From: an uncultured Collinsella sp. | GTDB lineage: Bacteria; Actinomycetota; Coriobacteriia; Coriobacteriales; Coriobacteriaceae | Direction of reading: 5' to 3' | DNA length: 17,268 nt | Assembly (NCBI GenBank): GCA_958407995.1 | Contig: CATYJU010000042.1 | Location: 1-17,268 of the forward strand | Part shown: piece by piece, positions 1 to 5,868 of the stretch | Numbering within the stretch: position 1 is the stretch's first letter | Layout: every line of letters starts with the position of its first letter | Notes under the pieces: generated by a model | The model's database searches: none | What the model saw: only the letters and a program-made list of their open reading frames with translations | What the model was told of the DNA's origin: nothing | Program-made: the position numbers and the translations under genes

Positions 1-81
1 CCCCCCCCAATTTTCAAGCAGAAGACGGCATACGCGATAATATGAAGCGTCTCGGGGCTCGGAGATGTGTATAAGAGACAG
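1..81. other. Unremoved Illumina P7/Nextera adapter read-through (artefact)
   Basis: Bases 15-34 match the Illumina P7 primer, 35-38 are CGAT where AGAT is expected, 39-48 fit a 10-base index, 49-62 match the Nextera read-2 linker with one T missing, and 63-81 are the exact 19-base Tn5 mosaic end. The leading poly-C followed by AATTTT is the reverse complement of the A-run then poly-G that two-colour sequencers call after reading past P7. None of this is genomic, and genuine sequence should start at base 82. Confidence 0.97.
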
Positions 82-83
82 CC

Positions 84-138
84 CAATATGTTGTAAAACA
101 CCCCCGAGCATATGTTCGAAAACACAATATGTTGTGTT
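84..138. repeat. ATATGTT repeat cluster with a dyad
   Basis: CAATATGTTGT occurs exactly at 84-94 and 125-135, and a related CATATGTTCG lies at 109-118. The last copy sits in a perfect dyad: AACACAA (121-127), four spacer bases, then TTGTGTT (132-138). The arrangement looks like a set of protein-binding sites, but no promoter or regulated gene can be assigned because the contig ends at base 82. Confidence 0.4.
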
Positions 139-144
139 TACAGC

Positions 145-178
145 AAAGGCGGGATGCCACCTGTGGCACCCCGCCTTT
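145..178. terminator. Bidirectional terminator-like hairpin
   Basis: Arms 145-159 and 164-178 pair over 15 positions with a single A-C mismatch and a four-base loop. Each arm ends in AAA or TTT, so a short U-run follows the stem in both directions. It could end a convergent gene lost beyond the contig edge, or catch read-through from xerD. Confidence 0.5.
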
Positions 179-299
179 CAACCTCAACCTTCAAGTTGAC
201 CTTGAGGCGATTTTTGCGTCCCTTTACATGGCGTTCACATCGCCCCCAAACTCCCCCACCCAAGGCACGTGCGGCCCACCACCGCGACGACAAGTGGCG

Positions 300-369
300 A
301 AAAATGGGACGGGCCCCAGATTGCCCATGCGCGCGCAAAAGCACGCCGCAGCAATCTGGGGCCCGTCCC
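300..369 (-). terminator. Large hairpin terminator after xerD
   Basis: Arms 306-324 and 351-369 are perfectly complementary over 19 bases around a 26-base loop, and the loop contains a smaller GCGCGC/GCACGC-type hairpin. On the minus strand the stem is followed by A and five T residues (300-305), 33 bases after the xerD stop. It fits a factor-independent terminator. The stem is longer than a typical one, so it may also be a dispersed palindromic element. Confidence 0.6.
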
Positions 370-402
370 CAAATACCTATAAATATGCAGGCCAGCGATG
401 TG

Positions 403-1344
403 TTAACGATGCGCCAGCGGATGCGCCGCCAGATAGACCTCGGTCAGTTGCGTGCGGTCGACATGCGTGTAGACCTGCGTGGTCGAAATATCGGCATGGC
501 CCAAAATCTCCTGCAGCACACGCAGGTCGGCACCGCCCGCGAGCATGTGGGTGGCAAAGGAGTGGCGCAAGGTATGGGGATGGAGCCCCACCAGCCCCAC
601 CTGACGCCCATACCGCTCGCATATCGCATGCACGGCCTGGCGCGACAGGCGACGTCCGTTCTTATTTAAAAAGACCGCCGAGGTCTCGGTTCCGCGGGCA
701 TGGGCCGCCAAGCGAGAACGTCCCTCAGTTACATAGAGCATCAGAGCTCGCGCCGCGCTTCCCACCAGCGGGGACAGGCGTTCCTTTGAGCCCTTACCGC
801 GAACGAGTACAAAGCCATCGTCAATATGGATATCGCCCACATCGAGCCCCACCAACTCGCTCACACGCAAACCGCATCCGTAGAGCACTTCCAAGATGGC
901 ATGGTCGCGCAAGCCCATCTCGCCCTCGGGGAAGTCTTGATCGAGCAGAGCCGAGACATCCTCCACCGATAGATACTCCGGCAAACGCTCAGCCTTTTTA
1001 GGCAGGCGCAACGCCGCCGTTGGATTTTGGGCTACAGCCCCATCGCGCACCAAAAAGGCATGCAGGCCCTTCACGGCTGCAAGCGCACGCTCCACCGAGG
1101 CATCGGAATAGCCCCCATCGCGACGGTCGGCGACAAAGCCCTCCACGACCTGACGAGTCACCTCTTCAAAAGACACAATACCCGCCCGCTCCAGATAGGC
1201 GCAGTACGTCGTCAGGTCACGACGATAGGCCGCAATCGTGTTGCGCGCCAAACCCCGCTCGACCGCGAGGTAATCGAGATACTCCCCCGCCGCCACGGCG
1301 AGCGACGAGGGAGTAGCTTCGGTATGTTCCTTATTCGCCGGCAC
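403..1344 (-). CDS. xerD: Site-specific tyrosine recombinase XerD
   Basis: This is a tyrosine recombinase of the XerC/XerD type, which resolves chromosome dimers at dif during division. Read from the GTG at 1344 it has 313 residues, close to the family's usual 295-310. The N-terminal SAM-like core-binding domain covers about residues 18-105 and the catalytic domain about 120-305. All the catalytic residues are visible: R160 (GLRVSEL), K184 (RGKGSKERL), H257 and R260 (HPHTLRHSF), H283 (LGHADI) and the nucleophile Y292 (TTQVYTHV). The frame stays open to 1497, but that extension would overlap pyrG and has no family likeness. The GTG lies two bases after the pyrG stop (TAA-GG-GTG), which suggests one transcript and translational coupling. 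XerC or another single-Xer homologue cannot be excluded on sequence alone. Confidence 0.9.
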   Translation of the reverse strand: MPANKEHTEATPSSLAVAAGEYLDYLAVERGLARNTIAAYRRDLTTYCAYLERAGIVSFEEVTRQVVEGFVADRRDGGYSDASVERALAAVKGLHAFLVRDGAVAQNPTAALRLPKKAERLPEYLSVEDVSALLDQDFPEGEMGLRDHAILEVLYGCGLRVSELVGLDVGDIHIDDGFVLVRGKGSKERLSPLVGSAARALMLYVTEGRSRLAAHARGTETSAVFLNKNGRRLSRQAVHAICERYGRQVGLVGLHPHTLRHSFATHMLAGGADLRVLQEILGHADISTTQVYTHVDRTQLTEVYLAAHPLAHR

Positions 1345-1346
1345 CC

Positions 1347-3008
1347 TTAGTCCGTAGCGAGGTTCATGGGCGTCACCTGCAGACGGTCGACACCCTCGTG
1401 CTGGCCGATCGAAGCGCGTACGAACTCGCGGAACAGCGGCTGCGGGTTGGTCGGGCGGCTCTTGAACTCGGGATGAGCCTGGGTTGCCACATACCACGGA
1501 TGCACGTCGCGCGGCAGCTCGACCATCTCGACCAGGCGCTCGTCAGGCGACAGACCCGAGATAACCAAACCGGCGTCCTCGAGCTGGTCGCGGAAGGCGT
1601 TGTTGAACTCAAAGCGGTGACGGTGACGCTCGTAGACGAGTTCCTCGCCATATGCCTCGCGAGCAAGGGTATCGGCGGCGAGCTTGCACGGATAGGCGCC
1701 CAGGCGCATGGTGCCGCCCTTCTCGGTCACGTCCTCCTGCGAGCTCATCAGATCGATGACACTATACGGGCCATCCGGATCGAACTCAGAGGAGCTGGCG
1801 CCGGCAAGGCCGACGACATTGCGCGCAAATTCGCACACGGCCACCTGCATACCCAGGCAAATGCCCAGATACGGAATCTTGTGCTCACGGGCAAACTCGG
1901 CCGCGAGGATCTTGCCCTCCAGGGCGCGCTTGCCAAAGCCGCCGGGGACCAGGATGCCCGAGGCGTCGCCCAGAACCTCGGAGACATTCTGCTCGTCGAG
2001 GCTCTCGCCGTCGACCAGCTGGACGTCCACATGGCGATCGTAGAAGACGCCCGCATGGTGCAGGGCCTCGATAACCGACAGGTACGCATCGGGCAGCTGC
2101 GTGTACTTGCCCACGACGGCGATCTTCACCTTGTCGGCGTGATGGTTGGCGTGATTCTGTTTGCGCAGGAACTCGTTCCACTCGCTCATGTCGCGCTCAC
2201 GCGGGTCCAGACCCAGGCGCTCGCAAATGCGCAGGTCAAAGTCCTGCTCGGCAAGCAGCTGCGGAACATCGTAAATGCTCGCGCAGTCCTCGTTGGTAAA
2301 GACGCAATCGGTGTCGACGTCGCAGAAGCTTGCGATCTTTCCGCGGATAGCGTCATCGATATGGTGGTCGGAGCGCAGCACGATAATATCGGGCTGGATG
2401 CCAAAGCTGCGGAGCTCCTTGACGGAATGCTGTGTGGGCTTGGTCTTGACCTCGTGGGCGGCGGCGATATAGGGAACGAGCGACACGTGGATGTAGCAGA
2501 CGTTCTCGGGGCCGGCCTCCTTGCGGTACTGACGGATGGCCTCGACAAACGGCTGGGACTCGATGTCGCCAATCGTGCCGCCCAGCTCGGTGATGACTAC
2601 ATCGGAGCCGGTCTGCTCCTCGATGCGGCGGAACTTGTCCTTAATGGCATTGGTGACGTGGGGAATCACCTGCACGGTACCGCCCAAAAAGTCGCCGCGA
2701 CGCTCGCGGGCGATTAGGCTTTTGTAGATGGCACCGGTCGTAAAGTTGGAATCGCGGGTCAGGTTCTCATCAATAAAGCGCTCGTAATGACCCAGGTCCA
2801 GGTCGGACTCGTAACCATCCTCGGTAACGAAGACCTCACCATGCTGGAACGGGCTCATGGTACCGGGGTCGACGTTCAGATACGGGTCGGCCTTCTGCAT
2901 CGTTACTTTGTAGCCACGCGACTTGAGCAGACGGCCCAGCGAGGCCGCGGTGATACCCTTGCCCAGGGACGAAACCACGCCACCGGTTACGAACACATGC
3001 TTGGTCAT
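1347..3008 (-). CDS. pyrG: CTP synthase
   Basis: The enzyme aminates UTP to CTP with glutamine as nitrogen donor and ATP as energy source, the last step of de novo cytidine nucleotide synthesis, in the cytosol. The 553 residues are normal for the family. The N-terminal synthetase domain (about 1-270) opens with the P-loop SLGKGITAAS at 14-23. The C-terminal class I glutamine amidotransferase domain (about 295-535) has the oxyanion-loop sequence GGFGKR (356-361), the nucleophile Cys384 in GICLGMQ, and the His512/Glu514 pair in HPEFKSRP. The ATG at 3008 begins the conserved MTKHVFVTGGVVS start and has an AGG motif about 9 bases upstream. xerD follows almost directly, as pyrG and xerD are near each other in many actinobacteria. 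Confidence 0.97.
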   Translation of the reverse strand: MTKHVFVTGGVVSSLGKGITAASLGRLLKSRGYKVTMQKADPYLNVDPGTMSPFQHGEVFVTEDGYESDLDLGHYERFIDENLTRDSNFTTGAIYKSLIARERRGDFLGGTVQVIPHVTNAIKDKFRRIEEQTGSDVVITELGGTIGDIESQPFVEAIRQYRKEAGPENVCYIHVSLVPYIAAAHEVKTKPTQHSVKELRSFGIQPDIIVLRSDHHIDDAIRGKIASFCDVDTDCVFTNEDCASIYDVPQLLAEQDFDLRICERLGLDPRERDMSEWNEFLRKQNHANHHADKVKIAVVGKYTQLPDAYLSVIEALHHAGVFYDRHVDVQLVDGESLDEQNVSEVLGDASGILVPGGFGKRALEGKILAAEFAREHKIPYLGICLGMQVAVCEFARNVVGLAGASSSEFDPDGPYSVIDLMSSQEDVTEKGGTMRLGAYPCKLAADTLAREAYGEELVYERHRHRFEFNNAFRDQLEDAGLVISGLSPDERLVEMVELPRDVHPWYVATQAHPEFKSRPTNPQPLFREFVRASIGQHEGVDRLQVTPMNLATD

Positions 3009-3066
3009 ATTGAGTTACCTGCGCTTCCCGTAGAAGTTGTTTATCCACATCTTACGGGTCTTCATT

Positions 3067-3095
3067 GTAATACTCGCGCCGCGGACCGTTCGCAA
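3067..3095 (-). promoter_or_regulatory. Candidate pyrG promoter
   Basis: On the minus strand, TTGCGA (3090-3095) and TATTAC (3067-3072) are separated by 17 bases, which would give a start near 3060 and a leader of about 50 bases. The match to sigma-70 consensus is moderate. No intrinsic attenuator is seen between this site and the pyrG start. Confidence 0.4.
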
Positions 3096-3120
3096 TTTTT
3101 CTCGCGTGCGATTGCATTTC

Positions 3121-3525
3121 TCAATCTTGAAACAAAACGCCGCCCGGTTTCCCAGGCGGCGTCGCTATGGCAAGGGTTACATGCTGCCATCGATCAGCAA
3201 CCTCGTCCTCAAGCATTTCTTGAACGAGCATGCCAGTACGGACGCCCTCAAGATACCACTCGCCACGTTCGGTGAGGCAAATGCCATTTGCAAGCTGACC
3301 GCCGTCGTCGCTATAACGCGAGACGACATCAATCATGCCTTCGGAATCCAAGCGATCGATTGCGGCGCGGGCACGATACGGCGAAACCCCCACGCGTTCG
3401 GCAAGCGTTTTGCGCGAGAAACCATACGGCCCGCCATTGTCTTCGGTTTGCTGGTCGATCTCCATCAACACCAGCACCTCGACACGCTTCATATCGTTGA
3501 CACTCGCACGACCCTTGCCCGCCAT
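3121..3525 (-). CDS. Winged-helix DNA-binding regulator, unassigned family
   Basis: This is a 134-residue protein with a probable winged helix-turn-helix at about 36-72 (GFSRKTLAERVGVSPY, then RARAAIDRLDSEGMI), in which a recognition helix is followed by a wing leading to a LTERG turn at 84-88. The layout resembles small MarR/PadR-like regulators, but I do not recognise the exact family or its ligand. The ATG at 3525 is preferred over the upstream ATG at 3579 because a strong GAGGAGG (3531-3537) precedes it by five bases. The last dozen codons (ATPPGKPGGVLFQD) lie inside a terminator hairpin. The gene is flanked by pyrG and a DUF1846 gene on the same strand and appears to be its own transcription unit. 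Confidence 0.75.
   Translation of the reverse strand: MAGKGRASVNDMKRVEVLVLMEIDQQTEDNGGPYGFSRKTLAERVGVSPYRARAAIDRLDSEGMIDVVSRYSDDGGQLANGICLTERGEWYLEGVRTGMLVQEMLEDEVADRWQHVTLAIATPPGKPGGVLFQD
3128..3162 (-). terminator. Terminator overlapping the 3' end of the winged-helix gene
   Basis: Arms 3137-3144 and 3155-3162 (ACGCCGCC/GGCGGCGT) pair perfectly, with two more G-C pairs inside. On the minus strand TTTTGTTTC follows. The hairpin and U-run both fall before the stop codon at 3121-3123, so termination would happen within or at the very end of the message. Confidence 0.75.
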
Positions 3526-3681
3526 AGCAGCCTCCTCAAACCAAGCACGAGCATCTAACGCGCCGTGCGCGACCGACACACCTCACGATGGCAGGTAATA
3601 TCCATCATGCGGCATCCCGCCAAGGATGAAACAGTTACGGTTATTGTATACCGCTCTAATTGTTTCTAGGCAGGTAAACGG

Positions 3682-3700
3682 CTATTTTTCGCCGAAATAG
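3682..3700. repeat. CTATTT/AAATAG dyad upstream of the winged-helix gene
   Basis: CTATTT (3682-3687) and AAATAG (3695-3700) form a perfect 6-bp dyad with a 7-base spacer, between the DUF1846 terminator and the winged-helix gene. GGTAAACGG lies beside it at 3673-3681. It could be an operator for the adjacent regulator, but nothing beyond position and symmetry supports this. Confidence 0.3.
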
Positions 3701-3714
3701 GCGCTTTATTGATC

Positions 3715-3747
3715 AAAAAGCCGTACCGGGCGCTAACCCGATACGGC
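3715..3747 (-). terminator. Terminator of the DUF1846 gene
   Basis: Arms 3720-3730 and 3737-3747 pair over 11 positions with one mismatch and a six-base loop. Five T residues follow on the minus strand (3715-3719). It lies 35 bases after the stop at 3782. Confidence 0.85.
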
Positions 3748-3781
3748 CAAAATGCAATGCAATTACCGCGATGCTTCAAAC

Positions 3782-5263
3782 TTAGCGATGGAAGAAACCA
3801 CGGCGCTCAAACTTGGGCTCGCAGCACACGTTGATACCCAGTTTGCGCAGTACCGTCTCGTCCGTCGGCGAGATGATAACGCTAAAGAAAGCATCGCAAC
3901 CGCGCAACTGCTCCAGGCCCGAAAGGACGCGAGCGGCCGTCTCACTCGTGGCCGAGGTGATCGACAGCGCCATAAGCGTCTCGTCGGTGTGGAGGCGCGG
4001 GTTTTTGCTGCCCAGGAAATGCGTCTTGAGCTTGCTGATGGGCTCGATCGCTTCATCGCTAATGACCTCGAGCTCAAGGTCGACGCCCGAGACATGCTTG
4101 AGGGCGTTCATAATGAGCGAACTTGCGGCGCCCAGGCGCGTGGAGGTCTTACCGGTCACCACGGAGCCATCGGGCATGACCATGGCACCCACGGGACCGC
4201 CCGTCAGCTGCTCCCTGGTGAGGGCCGCCGAGCGCGCCGGTGAGTAGTTCTTATCGATGCCGGCTTTCTTCATAATAATCTTGAGACGGTCGACTTGCTC
4301 ATCGCCCACGCCGGTACGGCGCACATTTTCGACCGCGGTAAAGTAGCGGCGGACGATCTCCATCTTGGAAGCGTCGCGGCAGGCATCGTCATCGGTGATG
4401 GCAAAGCCAACCATATTGACGCCCATGTCCGTAGGGCTCTGGTAGGGGCTCTTGCCCAGGATCTTTTCCATCAGGGCACGGACTACCGGGAAGGCCTCGA
4501 CGTCGCGGTTGTAGTTGACCGTGGTCTTGTTGTAGGCCTCAAGGTGGAAGGAGTCGATGATGTTGGCGTCATCGAGGTCTGCCGTGGCGGCCTCGTAGGC
4601 AATGTTGACCGGATGCGTAAGGGGCAGATTCCAAACCGGGAAGGTCTCGAATTTGGCATAGCCGGCGGCCGTGCCATGCTTGTGCTCGTGATAGAGCTGA
4701 GACAGGCAGGTGGCAAGCTTGCCCGAGCCAGGACCGGGGGCAGTGACCACGACGAGCGGTCGGGTGGTCTCGACAAACTCGTTCTTGCCGTAGCCATCAT
4801 CGGACACGATCAGATCGACATCGTGCGGGTAGCCCTCGATGGGATAGTGCAGCTTGGCAGGAATGCCGAGCGCGTTCAGGCGGTTGCGGAACACATCGGC
4901 AGCAGGCTGGCCGGCGTACTGGGTGATGACCACAGCCGCGACGGCAAAGCCGTTGCCGCGGAACAAGTCAACCAGGCGCAGCACATCCTCGTCATAGGTA
5001 ATGCCAAGGTCACCGCGAGCCTTGTTTTTCTCGATATGGTTCGCGTTGATCGCGATGATAACCTCGACATCGTCGGCGATGCTCTTGAGCATGCGGAACT
5101 TGCTGTCCGGTTCAAAACCCGGCAGCACGCGGCTCGCATGATAGTCATCGAACAGCTTGCCGCCAAACTCCAAATAGAGCTTGCCACCAAACTGTGAGAT
5201 GCGCTCCTTAATGTGAGCAGCCTGCAGCTCGATATACTTCGCATTGTCGAAACCCTGGCGCAT
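3782..5263 (-). CDS. DUF1846 (UPF0371) family protein
   Basis: The protein has 493 residues and matches my recollection of the DUF1846/UPF0371 family, which is conserved in Firmicutes and anaerobic actinobacteria and has no settled biochemical role. The start MRQGFDNAKYIELQ and the segments GGKLYLEFGGKLFDDYHASRVLPGF (split at about 26-50) and VTAPGPGSGKLATCLSQLY (173-191) are typical. The latter resembles a nucleotide-binding glycine-rich loop. No signal peptide or membrane segment is seen, so it is probably cytosolic. The frame opens at a TTG at 5287, but the ATG at 5263 is preferred: it starts the conserved N-terminus and has GGGAG seven bases upstream. A TATAAT box and a terminator bracket the gene as a single unit. 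Confidence 0.85.
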   Translation of the reverse strand: MRQGFDNAKYIELQAAHIKERISQFGGKLYLEFGGKLFDDYHASRVLPGFEPDSKFRMLKSIADDVEVIIAINANHIEKNKARGDLGITYDEDVLRLVDLFRGNGFAVAAVVITQYAGQPAADVFRNRLNALGIPAKLHYPIEGYPHDVDLIVSDDGYGKNEFVETTRPLVVVTAPGPGSGKLATCLSQLYHEHKHGTAAGYAKFETFPVWNLPLTHPVNIAYEAATADLDDANIIDSFHLEAYNKTTVNYNRDVEAFPVVRALMEKILGKSPYQSPTDMGVNMVGFAITDDDACRDASKMEIVRRYFTAVENVRRTGVGDEQVDRLKIIMKKAGIDKNYSPARSAALTREQLTGGPVGAMVMPDGSVVTGKTSTRLGAASSLIMNALKHVSGVDLELEVISDEAIEPISKLKTHFLGSKNPRLHTDETLMALSITSATSETAARVLSGLEQLRGCDAFFSVIISPTDETVLRKLGINVCCEPKFERRGFFHR

Positions 5264-5302
5264 GTATGGCTCCCGTCCCGTTTCCAATTAATGTTCTAGG
5301 CG

Positions 5303-5308
5303 ATTATA
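5303..5308 (-). promoter_or_regulatory. Candidate -10 box of the DUF1846 gene
   Basis: A perfect TATAAT on the minus strand lies 39 bases upstream of the ATG at 5263. No good -35 is found at 16-18 bases; the nearest TTGGGG is too close. It could be an activated promoter or a chance match. Confidence 0.4.
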
Positions 5309-5372
5309 ACGGAGCAGACCCTCCCCAACGCCCAAGCAATCAACTGGCACCAACCAAACACGTCATCGATAA

Positions 5373-5437
5373 GTTGCGGTGGAATAGTTCCCGTTTAACC
5401 CCTCAAGACGGCCAAACAGGAACGATTCCACCGCAAC
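5373..5437. repeat. 24-bp-arm inverted repeat
   Basis: Arms 5373-5396 and 5414-5437 pair over 24 positions with two mismatches around a 17-base loop. On the plus strand CTTTTTGG follows shortly after (5442-5450). No plus-strand gene lies upstream, so it is not an obvious terminator. A dispersed palindromic element is a reasonable alternative. Confidence 0.6.
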
Positions 5438-5475
5438 TTCCCCTTTTTGGTTCAAACAAACCTGGCCTTTGTATC

Positions 5476-5569
5476 AATAATGGAAACGTCGCAGGTGGAG
5501 CATAAGTCAGCGAAAGCCCGCCAGAGTAGGCAAAGCGCCCTCTGCACCAACAATGGAAAGCGCCGCAGG
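5476..5569 (+). repeat. Imperfect direct repeat, about 19 bases
   Basis: CAATAATGGAAACGTCGCAG (starting near 5476) and CAACAATGGAAAGCGCCGCAG (starting near 5549) differ at only a few positions. They precede the large foldback element and may be part of it. Confidence 0.35.
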
Positions 5570-5586
5570 CAGAGGACGGACAGCGA

Positions 5587-5686
5587 GCGCCGTCCAGAAC
5601 GTACAAGTTGGCATGAAAAAGGCGAGGCATAGACCTTTTGGTCATGCCTTGCCTTTTGAATGACAAATTGTCGTTCTGGACGGCGC
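5587..5686. repeat. Near-perfect 100-nt foldback element
   Basis: The left arm (5587-5634) and right arm (5641-5686) are complementary over about 46 positions with two single-base bulges and roughly five mismatches or wobbles, leaving a six-base loop (5635-5640). The outer 15 bases of each arm match exactly. This is much longer than a factor-independent terminator. It could be a MITE or REP-like element or a structured RNA. No flanking target duplication was identified by eye. Confidence 0.65.
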
Positions 5687-5699
5687 GTAGCGTCGACCG

Positions 5700-5727
5700 G
5701 TTCCGCGGTTTGGTAAAACCGCGGAAC
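5700..5727. repeat. Perfect 12-bp hairpin
   Basis: Arms 5700-5711 and 5716-5727 are fully complementary (GTTCCGCGGTTT) around a GGTA loop. It lies right after the carrier gene's terminator U-run on the minus strand and has no U-run of its own there, so it is more likely a backup structure or part of the repeat-rich block than a second terminator. Confidence 0.55.
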
Positions 5728-5766
5728 AAAAAGTCGCCCCCTCCCGCGCACGGAACGGGAGGGGGC
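5728..5766 (-). terminator. Terminator of the YfcC-family carrier gene
   Basis: Arms 5736-5746 and 5756-5766 (GCCCCCTCCCG/CGGGAGGGGGC) pair perfectly over 11 bases. On the minus strand GACTTTTTG follows (5728-5735). It lies about 100 bases after the stop at 5869. Confidence 0.85.
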
Positions 5767-5782
5767 TAAAGGTAGGAGTCTA

Positions 5783-5868
5783 CCGGTGGGTTGACCCCAC
5801 CGGACAGACGATGACCAGGTGATCCTCTACAGGATCGTCAAGGTTTCCGTGGGGTACCCGTTGGGTAC
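5783..5868 (-). other. Structured 3' untranslated region with three small hairpins
   Basis: Three perfect hairpins lie between the carrier stop codon and its terminator: 5854-5859/5863-5868 (GTACCC/GGGTAC, touching the stop codon), 5821-5826/5831-5836 (GATCCT/AGGATC) and 5783-5790/5796-5803 (CCGGTGGG/CCCACCGG). None has a U-run. They may stabilise the message. Confidence 0.45.

Larger units (their letters stand above)
82..402. other. Gene-free stretch downstream of xerD
   Basis: No convincing coding region was found here. The short reading frames are GC-rich shadows without a ribosome binding site. The stretch holds an AT-richer block with ATATGTT repeats (84-138) and two hairpins (145-178 and 306-369), each listed separately. 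The left neighbour is lost with the contig end, so it is unknown whether 84-138 is the control region of another gene. Confidence 0.6.
5264..5868. other. Gene-free stretch rich in inverted repeats
   Basis: No supported coding region was found. Reading frames of about 60-108 codons exist on both strands but lack ribosome binding sites and recognisable protein sequence. The stretch holds the DUF1846 promoter region, a 24-bp-arm hairpin (5373-5437), two related short direct repeats (5476-5494 and 5551-5569), a near-perfect 100-nt foldback (5587-5686), a perfect 12-bp hairpin (5700-5727) and the terminator of the carrier gene (5728-5766). Three small hairpins follow (5783-5868). Confidence 0.7.

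Noticed and set aside
1398..2717. Plus-strand open frame of 439 codons opposite pyrG
   Set aside because: pyrG on the minus strand has every family motif. The plus-strand frame is an antisense shadow with no recognisable protein.
3015..3050. 11-residue leader peptide (MWINNFYGKRR) just before pyrG
   Set aside because: It would fit inside the predicted leader, but it has no good ribosome binding site, no codon run that would sense CTP or arginine, and no attenuator hairpin follows.
3086..3092. CCGTTCG word near the pyrG promoter as another arcA-type operator
   Set aside because: There is no partner half-site at 21 bp, and a single 7-base word is expected by chance in a window this size.
5403..5751. 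Overlapping minus-strand frames of about 100 codons in the gap before the carrier terminator
   Set aside because: They run through the large foldback and hairpins, have no ribosome binding site or recognisable sequence, and are best seen as chance frames.
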